Assembly: GCA_020636045.1 (NCBI GenBank) | Contig: JACJYP010000001.1 | Location: forward strand, 124,001 to 188,000 | DNA: 64,000 nt | From: Lewinellaceae bacterium | Lineage (GTDB): Bacteria > Bacteroidota > Bacteroidia > Chitinophagales > Saprospiraceae | Direction of reading: 5' to 3' | Shown: positions 17,631 through 25,677 of the stretch, in pieces | Layout: the number at the start of each line of letters is the position of its first letter | How positions within the stretch are numbered: the first letter of the stretch is position 1 | Program-made: the position numbers and the translations under genes | The notes under the pieces: generated by a model | What the model saw: only the letters and a program-made list of their open reading frames with translations | What the model was told of the DNA's origin: nothing | Databases searched by the model: none

Positions 17631-18398
17631 TTACACTTCCTGATCCAGAAATTTGTTCAGCACCGACAGCAGCGCTTCGGGCTGGTCGGCGTGCACCCAA
17701 TGCCCGGCGCCGTCGATCGTGACGATTTCCGCCTTCGGGAAGAGGGATTTTATTAACGGAAAATCGCTGTCTTTGATATATCCGGATAGACTTCCGCGAA
17801 TAAAAAGTGCCGGTTTTTCGAATGGCGGTCCGCTTACCGGCGCCAGAATATCGTCGTAATGTTCCCAGAGCGCGGGCAGGTTCATTTTCCAGGAATAGCC
17901 GCCTTCCGTTTCACGGGTAATGTTTTTCAACAAAAACTGCCGCGTACCCAGGTCGGAAATCCGCTCCGCAAGATAGTTTTCTGCTTCCTTCCGGGCGCCG
18001 ATTTTCGACAAATCCAGGTCGAGCAGGGCCCTGAAAATAGATGAGTGGTTGTCTTCGGCGCCACCGGGAGCGATGTCCACCACTACCAGTCTGTCCACCA
18101 TATCGGGATGAGCAAGCGCGAGTTGCATGGCGACTTTCCCGCCCATGCTGTGTCCGACGACCGAGGCCCGGAACATCCAGTGGTGCTCCATAAAAACCCG
18201 CACATCTTCCGCCATTTCCGGGTAACTGTGTTCGGCGCTGTGCGGCGAACGCCCGTGGTTGCGCAGGTCGGGCGTCACCACGAGGTGCCTGTCCGAAAGC
18301 GCGCGGGCGATCGTTTGCCAGTTGTCGGAAAACCCGAACAGTCCGTGCAGGATAATGACCGGGTCGCCCTGGCCGAATTCGCGATAGTACAATTCCAT
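17631..18398 (-). CDS. Alpha/beta hydrolase (YbfF-type esterase)
   Basis: The product from MELYYREFG has 255 residues, the usual size of YbfF-like esterases. It shows the oxyanion strand VIILHGLFGFSDNW, DLRNHGRSPHS, the nucleophile elbow VVGHSMGGKVAM (Ser), and the catalytic His in GAGHWVHADQPEALL. These enzymes hydrolyse short acyl esters, including acyl-CoA, in the cytoplasm; the natural substrate is unknown. The frame continues upstream to 18488 for another 30 residues without a feature; the chosen Met matches the family start. It is likely cotranscribed with the S41 protease downstream. Confidence 0.88.
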   Translation of the reverse strand: MELYYREFGQGDPVIILHGLFGFSDNWQTIARALSDRHLVVTPDLRNHGRSPHSAEHSYPEMAEDVRVFMEHHWMFRASVVGHSMGGKVAMQLALAHPDMVDRLVVVDIAPGGAEDNHSSIFRALLDLDLSKIGARKEAENYLAERISDLGTRQFLLKNITRETEGGYSWKMNLPALWEHYDDILAPVSGPPFEKPALFIRGSLSGYIKDSDFPLIKSLFPKAEIVTIDGAGHWVHADQPEALLSVLNKFLDQEV

Positions 18399-18625
18399 GA
18401 TCGATTCCTCCGCAAAGAACGGAAGTTTGGCCGGATTGTTTGCGCGGAGCAGGTAGCGCGGCGTTGAGGCCGCTTTGGTGGAGGTCATTTATGCCCGACT
18501 GTTAACCCGGCCATAAATGGCCTTGACCCGGGTGGCCTAAACGCCGCGCTGCCAACTTTCAAAATCCGTCGGGCGCAGCCCGGCTCCATTGTTTCACACA
18601 AGGCAAAGCCTTGCCCGGGCTTAAA

Positions 18626-18665
18626 AGAAAGTCGCGCATCCGGCAAACCGGACGCGCGACTTTCT
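18626..18665 (-). terminator. Strong hairpin terminator of the GH3 gene
   Basis: An 18-bp stem with a single A/C mismatch and a 4-base loop lies 24 bases after the GH3 stop codon. On the minus strand the stem ends CGACTTTCT and is followed by TTTAA. This is the strongest hairpin in the area. The rest of 18399-18688 has further short palindromes (GGCCATAAATGGCC, GCCCGGGC) but no gene that I can see. Confidence 0.65.
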
Positions 18666-18688
18666 GCTGAAAAATCATTACTTTGCTA

Positions 18689-20953
18689 TCAAGGCATGAG
18701 TTCGAATTCCGCTTCCTTCACGTCGCGCGAATTGCCGCCCACAAAAACCTTGAACTTGCCGGGGTCCGCCTTGAATTTCAGGTCGGCATTCCAGTACGAA
18801 AGTTCTTCCGGCGTCAGTTTGAAGGTGACGGTGCGGCTCTCTGCGGGATTCAGTTTGATCTTTTCAAAACCCTTGAGTTCCTTGACGGGGCGGGCGATAT
18901 CGGCCGCAACATCGTGAATGTACAACTGCACCACTTCCTCTCCGGCCACATTGCCCCTGTTCGTCACGTTGACCGACACCTCGACGGTTTCACCCATCTT
19001 CGGCTGCGACTTGCTGACCGTCAGGTTGGAATAGGAAAAGGTGGTATAACTCAATCCGTATCCGAACGGATAGGCGGGCGTACTCGGAGCATCGAGGTAG
19101 CCGCTCGTCCACATTTGCCCCATTTGCGACTGCGGGCGACCCGTATTCAGGTGGTTGTAGTACAGCGGCACCTGCCCCACGCTGCGGGGAAAGGTGATCG
19201 GCAGTTTGCCGGAAGGATTCACTTTACCCGTGACCACATCGGCGAGGGCGTTGCCGGTTTCGTAGCCCGACTGCCAGGCGACGAGGATGGACTGTACATT
19301 CTCATCGGCCCAGGGGAACACGAGCGGGCGGCTGTTGAAAAGCACCATCAGGGTGGGCTTGTTGCCCCGTGCGGCAATGCGCAGCAAGGTTTCCTGATTG
19401 CCTTTCAGGCTGATGTCGCTTATCGAACGGCTTTCGCCGCAGTCGATGCCGCGTTCGCCGACGCAGACGATGACGAGGTCGGAACTGGTGGTCGCTTTCA
19501 TGGCCACCGAGAGGTCTTTTTCATTGCAGGCGGCATCCAGGCATATTTCCGTGACCGTCACCTGAAACCCCATTTCTTCGAGCGTGGATTTCAGCGACAT
19601 GGCGGGGGTGACGATCTTGGTGGTATCGTAATCGGGGTTGCCGATGCCCAGGGTCCAGAAACTCATGTAGTCCTTGTGATCGCGGCTATCGGCGTACGGG
19701 CCGATGATGGTGATGTTCTTGAACGGGCTTTCCGGCGTCAGGGGCAGGATGCCGCCGTCGTTTTTCAACAGCACCATGCTCTTGGCCGCCGCTTCGCGGG
19801 CGGCGAGGCGGTATTCGGGTTTTTCGAGCGTGGCTTCCCGGCGTTTCGGATCGAGGTAGCGGAAAGGATCGTCAAAAAGGCCCAGCATGAATTTGAGGCG
19901 CAAAACGCGACGCACGGCATTGTCGATCTGCGCCTGGGTGACGCGGCCGCTTTCGAGCGCTTTTTTCAGGCCGCGCAAAAAAGTGCCGCCGGCCATATCC
20001 ATATCGCTGCCGGCCGACAGACATTTCGCGGAGGCGTCGGCATCGTCGGAGGCGGCGCCGTGCACGATGGTCTCGCCGAACGAATTCCAGTCGCTGACCA
20101 CCAAGCCTTTCCAGCCCCATTCGTTGCGCAGGATATCGGTCACCAGGTGTTTGCTCATGCTGGCGGGCACGCCGTTCAGCGTATTGAATGCGTTCATAAA
20201 GGTGGCGCTGCCGGCTTTGGCAGCAGCCTGGAACGGCGGCAGCACGATCTCGCGCAGGCGCTGTTCGCTCATATCCACCGTATTGTAGTCGCGGCCGCCT
20301 TCTGCGAAGCCGTAGCCTGCGTAGTGCTTGACGCACGTTGCCAGCGTCGTGTTTTTACCCAGATCGTCGCCCTGAAAGCCGCGTACGCGCGCCTCGGCCA
20401 CCCGGCTTCCCAGAAAAGGGTCTTCCCCGGCGCCTTCCATCACACGGCCCCAGCGCGGATCGCGCGCGATGTCCACCATCGGGGCAAATGCCCAGTTTTG
20501 TCCGTCGGCGCCGGCCTCCTCGGCTGCAATGCGTTCTATGTTCTCGATCATGGCCATATCCCAACTGGCCGCCTGCGCGAGCGGGATCGGGAAAATGGTT
20601 TTGTAGCCGTGGATCACGTCGAAACCGAAAATGAGTGGGATACCGAGGCGGGTGCCTACGGCCGCGCGCTGCATGACGATCTTGTTGTCGAAATTGGTAT
20701 GGCTAAGCACACTGCCGATCTTGCCGGCCTTGATCTGCGACAGGAGGTCGTCCTTGGCGACGTCCGTGCCCGTGCTGATGTCGCCGGGCACCTGGTTCAG
20801 CTGCCCGATCTTCTCGTCGAGCGTCATCTTGGCCAGCAATTCCTCTACGCGGCGGTCGATCTCCTTGACGGATGTTTTCTGGGAAAAAAGCGGATGTGCG
20901 AAAAAGAAAGCAAGTGAAAAAAGAAGGAAAAACGGTGCGCTTATTTTTTTCAT
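18689..20953 (-). CDS. bglX: Periplasmic GH3 beta-glucosidase
   Basis: The product has 754 residues with a signal peptide (MKKISAPFFLLFSLAFFF ... LFSQ). The GH3 N-terminal barrel is seen in IGQLNQVPGD, GIPLIFGFDVIHGYKTIFPIPLAQAASWD, and VKHYAGYGFAEGGRDYN; the catalytic nucleophile is Asp288 in GLVVSDWNSFGE. The second domain includes SMVLLKNDGGILPL and CVGERGIDCGESRS, and the C-terminus is a fibronectin III-like domain (SNLTVSKSQPKMGETVEVSVNVTNRGNVAGEEVVQLY). Length, domain order and motifs match the BglX group, which releases glucose or related sugars from the non-reducing ends of beta-linked oligosaccharides. It has its own promoter and terminator, so it forms a single-gene unit. Confidence 0.92.
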   Translation of the reverse strand: MKKISAPFFLLFSLAFFFAHPLFSQKTSVKEIDRRVEELLAKMTLDEKIGQLNQVPGDISTGTDVAKDDLLSQIKAGKIGSVLSHTNFDNKIVMQRAAVGTRLGIPLIFGFDVIHGYKTIFPIPLAQAASWDMAMIENIERIAAEEAGADGQNWAFAPMVDIARDPRWGRVMEGAGEDPFLGSRVAEARVRGFQGDDLGKNTTLATCVKHYAGYGFAEGGRDYNTVDMSEQRLREIVLPPFQAAAKAGSATFMNAFNTLNGVPASMSKHLVTDILRNEWGWKGLVVSDWNSFGETIVHGAASDDADASAKCLSAGSDMDMAGGTFLRGLKKALESGRVTQAQIDNAVRRVLRLKFMLGLFDDPFRYLDPKRREATLEKPEYRLAAREAAAKSMVLLKNDGGILPLTPESPFKNITIIGPYADSRDHKDYMSFWTLGIGNPDYDTTKIVTPAMSLKSTLEEMGFQVTVTEICLDAACNEKDLSVAMKATTSSDLVIVCVGERGIDCGESRSISDISLKGNQETLLRIAARGNKPTLMVLFNSRPLVFPWADENVQSILVAWQSGYETGNALADVVTGKVNPSGKLPITFPRSVGQVPLYYNHLNTGRPQSQMGQMWTSGYLDAPSTPAYPFGYGLSYTTFSYSNLTVSKSQPKMGETVEVSVNVTNRGNVAGEEVVQLYIHDVAADIARPVKELKGFEKIKLNPAESRTVTFKLTPEELSYWNADLKFKADPGKFKVFVGGNSRDVKEAEFELMP

Positions 20954-20968
20954 GGACAAATTTTTGAG

Positions 20969-20998
20969 CAAATGTAGGTCTCGGCAGGGGGATGACAA
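20969..20998 (-). promoter_or_regulatory. Bacteroidota-type promoter of the GH3 gene
   Basis: On the minus strand TTG (20998-20996) and TACATTTG (20976-20969) are 19 bases apart, which fits the Bacteroidota consensus. The expected start of transcription is only about 10 bases before the ATG at 20953, giving a very short leader. Confidence 0.45.
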
Positions 20999-21153
20999 GC
21001 CTTGCGGGCAAACAATCTTGTTTCCCGGGTTTCCAAGACCTTCAAACCCGGTATTCCGCTGCCTTGCCCTTTTTGCTTTCTTTTGAAAACGATCCCGAAT
21101 TTTGGAAATATGCCCCACCTGCCGGAATTTCGCCCGTCACAAATTGCGCTGTC

Positions 21154-21381
21154 ATGAAATCAATTGTGCCCACCGCGCTCCGCGCGATCGTCGTATTTGC
21201 CGTGTTCGCCGGTCTGCAGTATCTCATTCCCTATTATTTGCTTGCCCTCGGCGGTCTCGTTGCCGGGGTGTTTTTGTACAAAACCAGCGACGACCGACCG
21301 CTGGCGCTGGGCGTACTCATCGGCAGCCTCGCCTTCGCCGCATTCGCCTTTGCCATGGCGCAGATCTATCCGGTACAGTAA
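21154..21381 (+). CDS. Small membrane protein, unknown function
   Basis: The 75-residue product MKSIVPTALRAIVVFAVFAG... is mostly hydrophobic with two or three membrane spans (AIVVFAVFAGLQYLIPYYLLALGGLVAGVFLY and LALGVLIGSLAFAAFAFAMAQIY) separated by the charged loop KTSDDRP. No family is recognised. The frame is open for 54 codons upstream, but that part overlaps the GH3 promoter and lacks hydrophobic pattern. It is the last intact ordinary gene before the accessory island that starts at about 21440. Confidence 0.6.
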   Translation: MKSIVPTALRAIVVFAVFAGLQYLIPYYLLALGGLVAGVFLYKTSDDRPLALGVLIGSLAFAAFAFAMAQIYPVQ

Positions 21382-21440
21382 TATCTTTTGATTCATCAGC
21401 GCGGTTGTTTCAAACTCCGCTGTGGCAAAAAACCGGGGGG

Positions 21441-21475
21441 TACGTTAGTCGTTGCAACGTTCCTTGTAGCGATTA
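21441..21475 (+). repeat. Orphan copy of the 42-bp repeat, cut by the insertion sequence
   Basis: The sequence TACGTTAGTCGTTGCAACG followed by TTCCTTGTAGCGATTAC matches the 42-bp unit tandemly repeated at 24270-24521 at all but one or two positions, and stops 5 bases before the left end of the insertion sequence at 21480. The rest of the unit (ACAAAGGA) is missing on this side and is not found beyond the right end of the element. Confidence 0.7.
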
Positions 21476-21479
21476 CTTA

Positions 21480-22700
21480 GAAAGGGTACACATTTAGGGG
21501 CTAAGAACCTGGGTATAGTTCTTTGAAATATCGGAAAAGAGAAAATGGAGGGGAAATTTGTGTTTTCGACGCATAAATCCCCCCTTCCATGCGCCAAAGC
21601 GCTCACAAAGATATTCTTAAGTTTCTGCAAAGGGTTATCCCCGGCGGATCACAAGGCCAGTTGAGCCGCCGCATATGTTTGATGGCGTGTCTGATTGAGG
21701 CCTGTGTTCGCAATGGACATTGCCGTTTGGAGAGTTTAAGCGAACCTACGGATGCATATCGTGCACGGAGGAAATCCAGCCTGCTGCAACAGACCAAGCG
21801 TTGGTTGAGCAACAAATGGACAGACTGGCAAACTTTTTACCTGCCCTTTGTCCGGCATTTTTTGCAGGGTTTGGCGGCCAAAGGCGAGATTGTGTTTGTC
21901 ATAGACGGCAGCCAGACAGGCTCGGCCAATACCACGCTGATGCTTTCGGTGTTGTGCCGAGGCTTTGCCATTCCGGTGGCATGGGTTATCAAAAAAGGGG
22001 AAAAAGGACATTTCCCCGAGGAAATGCACATCGAGTTGCTCAAAATGGTGGCTCAGGTTGGCCTGCCGAATGGCGAGTGCCGGATCGTGCTTTTAGGCGA
22101 CGGGGAATTTGACGGTCAGGGCCTGCAGCAGTGGTGTTGTGACAATCATTGGTCGTTCGTGGTGAGGACATCCTCGGATCGTCTCATTGACTTTGACGGC
22201 GAGGTCGCCCGCTTTGATTCTATGCGAACCACCCGCAGCATTTGCTTCATCCCAGGCGCTTTGCCGCTGGCAAACGCAGTGTATTGGCGGGGAAAAGGAC
22301 ACGCCAAGCCCCTTTTGCTGTTGACGAACCTGGAATTGGGTTACGAGGCCTGCCATTACTACAAACGCCGATTCAAGATCGAAACACTGTTTAAGCACCT
22401 CAAATCTGCCGGCTTTTACCTCCACAAAACCCGGCTCAGGTGCCCTGAAAAACTGGCAAACCTCATCATCGTGGTAGCCTTCTCATTCGTGTTCAGTTTT
22501 TGCATGGGCCTGTTCATCAAACACAATATTCATGGCAAAACGCTCGAAACAATGGTGCGTAAAGACAGATTAGAGAAAATTGCCCCCATTACCATCGCGC
22601 AAATCGCTATCAAACTCGATGCCGTTTGCACCCTAATTTTCTTTTCCGAACTTTCAAAGAACTTTCAATGGGTCTTCACTTGAAAAATGTGTACCCTTTC
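21480..22700 (+). mobile_element. IS4-family insertion sequence, 1221 bp
   Basis: The ends are a perfect 16-bp inverted repeat, GAAAGGGTACACATTT at 21480-21495 and its complement at 22685-22700. A second, inner inverted repeat (AGTTCTTTGAAA..TCGGAAAAG at 21518-21539 against 22641-22662) means the terminal repeats extend imperfectly for about 60 bp. One transposase gene fills the element. The flanks do not show a direct target-site duplication: the left flank is a 42-bp repeat unit and the right flank is pseudogene sequence. This suggests rearrangement or deletion after insertion. Confidence 0.85.
21589..22683 (+). CDS. IS4-family DDE transposase
   Basis: The 364-residue protein has the DDE catalytic residues in the contexts FVIDGSQTG, LLGDGEFDG and YKRRFKIETLFKHLK. 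The last is an exact Y-(2)-R-(3)-E-(6)-K signature, which defines the IS4 family. The stop codon lies 1 base before the right inverted repeat, and the inner inverted repeat overlaps the 3' end of the gene. The frame is intact with no stop or frameshift, so the element may still be active. The enzyme would bind the terminal repeats and move the element by a cut-and-paste reaction. Confidence 0.93.
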   Translation: MRQSAHKDILKFLQRVIPGGSQGQLSRRICLMACLIEACVRNGHCRLESLSEPTDAYRARRKSSLLQQTKRWLSNKWTDWQTFYLPFVRHFLQGLAAKGEIVFVIDGSQTGSANTTLMLSVLCRGFAIPVAWVIKKGEKGHFPEEMHIELLKMVAQVGLPNGECRIVLLGDGEFDGQGLQQWCCDNHWSFVVRTSSDRLIDFDGEVARFDSMRTTRSICFIPGALPLANAVYWRGKGHAKPLLLLTNLELGYEACHYYKRRFKIETLFKHLKSAGFYLHKTRLRCPEKLANLIIVVAFSFVFSFCMGLFIKHNIHGKTLETMVRKDRLEKIAPITIAQIAIKLDAVCTLIFFSELSKNFQWVFT

Positions 22701-22737
22701 AATTCTTTTGGCACGCGTTATCCTGTTAAAAAAGAAG

Positions 22738-23952
22738 ACGATGCAATGGATGTTGGTTATGATTACGACCCCAGTGGTCTTTCTGGAAGAAGTTTACTTT
22801 TCCGTTTTGGAGACTCCTTCAGATTTTTTACGAACAACGGCCAAAGACCTTTTCTTCAAAATCAAGTGCAGTGATCTGTGATTCGGCTGGTAGTTTGTTG
22901 CTGTACAGCAACGGCTGCTATGTGGAAACAGCGGATGGGGTTAGTTCAAAATAGCGAGGGGATGAACCTGAATTTATGGCCAAACTTGTGAAATAGGGAC
23001 GGCTATAACAATACTCAAAGCATGATTGTGCTCGGGACCCAAAAATATTGGAACCTATCATTTTTTCACACCTTTTCCGTTAGATCACATTGCTTCAGGA
23101 AGACATCCTGCAACACTGTATAATAGATGTTTCTACAAATAATGGAAATGGAACCACTCTTATCAAAAATCATGTATTGGTTTAGATGACAATTCACTAC
23201 GATGGCTTCTATGCTGTCAGCATGCCAACGGAAGAGATTGGTGGATAATATCACCCAAATTAAACAGTAACCGATACTTTACTACTACTTTCACCGGAAG
23301 TGGAATTTCTATGTAAAATCAAGACATGGGATTCCTGCAATGAACAAACCTGTGCGTGGCGAGATACTATTTTCCCCAGAAGGAAATGTACTTGGCCGAT
23401 CAACTTCAGGACGACCTCGCTTGTTCGATTTCGACCGCTGCACCGGTACACTTTCAAACCCCAAATTTGTTCCGATCCAGGACAATGCCGATATCGAGAT
23501 TTATGCGGGCTGGCATGGTCGGCCGACAGCCGCTACCTGTATGCCGCTGAAGTACAGAAACTTCTGCATCTGACACCTGGCGCCCGACCTGGCGGGCAGC
23601 ATGACCTCATCGCCAATGCCGAGCCGCCCCTGTGCCCCCTCAGCGGCACCATCGGTTTATGGAACTCGGACCCGGATGATATACAGCAGGCCGCTCAACG
23701 GCCAAAATGCATCACCGCATCGTCCATCCCGAACGCGCAGGCACCGCCTGCGTTTTCCAGCAAATTATTACCAGTTCGACATCCAGCGCCAACGACGCAT
23801 TCAATTCCGCCCGCGGTGGACGCTCGCTTGCGACACTGGCATCGACAATCATCCCCTGCCGGTTGGCGATACGACTGCACGGCGATCTGATGTCGATTTC
23901 CATCTGTTTCATGGTAGCCAGCAGGACTGCAAAAATCCCGAACACGTTCTAA
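22738..23952 (+). pseudogene. Frameshifted remnant of a secreted beta-propeller T9SS-type protein
   Basis: No long frame exists, but recognisable pieces occur in the right order in changing frames: DVGYDYDPSGLSG (about 22750), VICDSAGSLLLYSNGCYVE (22870-22930), LFDFDRCTGTLSNP (about 23425), GLAWSADSRYLYAAEVQKL (about 23510), EPPLCPLSGTIG (about 23620), YSRPLNGQN (about 23685), HHRIVHPERAGTACVFQQ (about 23710), NYYQFDI (about 23765) and CDTGIDNHPL (about 23840). Together they match, from memory, a large Saprospiraceae family of secreted proteins that begin with a signal peptide, carry a WD40/NHL-like propeller with F-S-P-(D/N)-G and L-F-D-F-D-R-x-T-G motifs, and end in a sorting domain. At least five frame changes and several stops are needed, so it is dead. 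Its 5' end lies 37 bases beyond the insertion sequence, which may have removed the start. The stretch is richer in A+T than its surroundings. Confidence 0.65.
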
Positions 23953-24216
23953 GTGTCTGTAGACGGATTAAACGAGAAGATACAAAGGTAGAATTTCTCT
24001 AATAAGTTCTGTGTTTTCAAAGGGTTTTTCACATGGTCAAAAACACATCTGCCTAACAAAAATCATACCCAAGAATGCAAAAGTCTTCATTTCCATCACA
24101 ATACACTCTTTTAAGGGTATTATATTTTCCTGTAACGTAAGACCTGGATAAACTTCTGCCGGTCAGGGGCCCCTGGTCTGCGGTCACGCAGGAATGAATC
24201 GTTTCTCCTTAATAAT

Positions 24217-24252
24217 AACAGCGCCTGCTCCTGAGTCTTGAGCAGGCGTTGT
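24217..24252. terminator. Hairpin before the tandem repeat
   Basis: ACAGCGCCTGCTC pairs with GAGCAGGCGTTGT around the 9-base loop CTGAGTCTT. T-runs on either side are short, so terminator activity is uncertain. The preceding stretch 23953-24216 has no gene that I can recognise; it contains a perfect palindrome CAGGGGCCCCTG near 24170. Confidence 0.35.
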
Positions 24253-24269
24253 ATTAACTGCCCGCAGAG

Positions 24270-24521
24270 CGTTTGTTGTTGCAACGTTCCTTGCAGCGAC
24301 TACACAAAAGACGTTTGTCGTTACAAGGTTCCTTGCAGCGACTACACAAAGGACGTTTGTCGTTACAACGTTCCTTGTAGCGACTGCACAAAGGACGTTT
24401 GTCGTTACAACGTTCATTGTAGCGACTACACAAAGGACATTTGTCGTTACAACGTTCATTGTAGCGATTACACAAAGGACGTTTGTCGTTGCAACGTTCC
24501 TTGTAGCGATTACACAAAGGA
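24270..24521 (+). repeat. Six tandem copies of a 42-bp repeat
   Basis: Units begin at 24270, 24312, 24354, 24396, 24438 and 24480, each exactly 42 bp, of the form CGTTTGTCGTTRCAACGTTC then MTTGYAGCGAYTRCACAAAGGA. They differ from each other at a few positions only. There are no spacers, so this is not a CRISPR array. Because 42 is a multiple of three and the unit has few stops, long frames appear on both strands (14-residue repeats such as CSDYTKDVCRYNVP on plus, NDKRPLCSRYKERC on minus); I see no start, signal peptide or family to favour either. Single units also occur at 21441 and 36299. Confidence 0.9.
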
Positions 24522-24695
24522 CGTTTGTCGTTGCACGGAGGACATGAACAATGCCGCTTGTTTATCCCGGCATCGCGCAATACTGAACTTTTTTTCGCCT
24601 CAGCCGCGATTTTGATAAAACCGGGCCGCAAGTTTGTTGGGAAAGGTTTGATTTTCAATCAAATATGCGCCTCAAAGTTTATTCCCGTAGGGAAT
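24522..24695 (+). repeat. Dispersed repeat element, copy A (174 bp)
   Basis: The segment directly following the last 42-bp unit recurs at 36341-36513, also directly after a 42-bp unit, with about 25 differences by eye and a single 1-base length change in a T-run. It begins like another unit (CGTTTGTCGTTGCACGGAGG) and then runs through TTGTTTATCCCGGCATCG and TTTTTTTCGCCTCAGCCG to two small palindromes: TTTGATTTTCAATCAAA (24647-24663) and ATTCCCGTAGGGAAT (24681-24695). The palindromes are conserved between copies. No gene is apparent. Confidence 0.8.
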
Positions 24696-24731
24696 CCCCG
24701 TTTATAGCATACAAGAAACAATCACGTACGC

Positions 24732-24790
24732 AACCCCAGCGGGGTTTCCTGTTTTTCCAGGTGAATGCCGAAGAAAACCCCGATGGGGTT
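24732..24790. repeat. Two ACCCC-NNN-GGGGT hairpins
   Basis: AACCCCAGCGGGGTT (24732-24746) and AACCCCGATGGGGTT (24776-24790) are near-identical short hairpins 29 bases apart. On the minus strand the second is followed by TTCTTC and lies 80 bases after the stop codon of the LytTR regulator gene, so it may act as its terminator; on the plus strand the first is followed by TCCTGTTTTT. They look like small intergenic repeat palindromes. The rest of 24696-24869 shows nothing else. Confidence 0.5.
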
Positions 24791-24869
24791 AATACATGGA
24801 GCATGAATGCTATCTAGAGACAGGTGCTGTGTTAATTGTGCTGTACGTGGCGCGCGCAAACCCCAATCT

Positions 24870-25637
24870 TCACACCTCTTCCCCCACCAGCCACTTCTTG
24901 AATTCCGAAGAGCGTTCGGTACTGACGATCGTTTCCTGATCGGTGGAGGGTTCGAGTTCCACCTTTACGCGGCTTTTTGAATAGGGGTGCATCTCCTTGA
25001 TCGCCGCGACATTCACGATAAACTGGCGATTGATGCGGAAAAACGCCTTTCGGTCGAGCATGCTTTCCAGTTTGTCGAGGGGATAATCTACCGGGTATCG
25101 TTTGCCGGTGCTGCGGGTCACGAGGAAGGTGATCTTGTCCTTCGTATAGAAATAGGCCGCATCGGTCATGTCCACCAGTTTGATGCTGTTGCCGAAGCGG
25201 ATGAGCATACGCCGCAGGTGATTCCCGCCTTCCTGTTTGCGCAGGGTTTCCAGCAGGGCCGAATAGTCGGGTTTTTGTGTGGCGAACACCTTTTTGTACT
25301 TGCCGAGCGCAGCGGAGAGTTCATTTGTCTTGATCGGTTTGAGCAGGTAATCCACGGCATTTACCTTGAAAGCCTGCAACGCGTATTCGTCGTAAGCGGT
25401 GGTAAAGATGATCGGGCAACTCACGGTAGCGTGTTCGAATATCTCGAAACTGGCGCCGTCGGCCAGGTGTATGTCGAGCAGGATGAGCTCCGGTTGCGGA
25501 TTGTTCTGCAGCCAGAGGATGGAACTTTCCACGCTGTCGAGCCGTGCAAGCACTACCGCTTCCGGCTCCACTTCCGTCAGCAGTTTTTCCAGGCGGCGGG
25601 CGGCGGCATTTTCGTCTTCAACAATGAGTACTTTCAT
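24870..25637 (-). CDS. LytTR-type response regulator
   Basis: The 255-residue protein has a receiver domain (MKVLIVEDENAAARRLEKLL, phospho-acceptor Asp55 in LILLDIHLADG, Thr in IIFTTAYDEYALQAF, Lys in YLLKPI) and a C-terminal LytTR DNA-binding domain (RMLIRFGNSIKLVDMTDAAYFY ... KAFFRINRQFIVNVAAIKEMHPYSKSRVKVEL). LytTR regulators bind direct repeats upstream of target genes after phosphorylation. The gene follows the sensor kinase gene by 40 bases on the same strand, so the two form a cognate pair, with the YceI gene upstream as the likely first gene of the unit. Confidence 0.93.
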   Translation of the reverse strand: MKVLIVEDENAAARRLEKLLTEVEPEAVVLARLDSVESSILWLQNNPQPELILLDIHLADGASFEIFEHATVSCPIIFTTAYDEYALQAFKVNAVDYLLKPIKTNELSAALGKYKKVFATQKPDYSALLETLRKQEGGNHLRRMLIRFGNSIKLVDMTDAAYFYTKDKITFLVTRSTGKRYPVDYPLDKLESMLDRKAFFRINRQFIVNVAAIKEMHPYSKSRVKVELEPSTDQETIVSTERSSEFKKWLVGEEV

Positions 25638-25677
25638 AGCGGTTAATATTTTTAGCGGCGCAGTGCGCCCTCAGTGA

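Noticed and set aside
18683..20917. 744-codon plus-strand frame opposite the GH3 gene
   Set aside because: Repetitive, low-complexity residue pattern (Ala, Gly, His, Arg, Val, Phe), no motif, and the GH3 gene with its catalytic Asp is clear on the minus strand.
18689..21118. GH3 start at 21118
   Set aside because: The first 55 residues have no signal peptide and overlap the likely promoter at 20969-20998, while MKKISAPFFLLFSLAFFF is a proper signal peptide.
24270..24521. CRISPR array
   Set aside because: The 42-bp units follow each other with no spacers, and there are no cas genes anywhere in the window.
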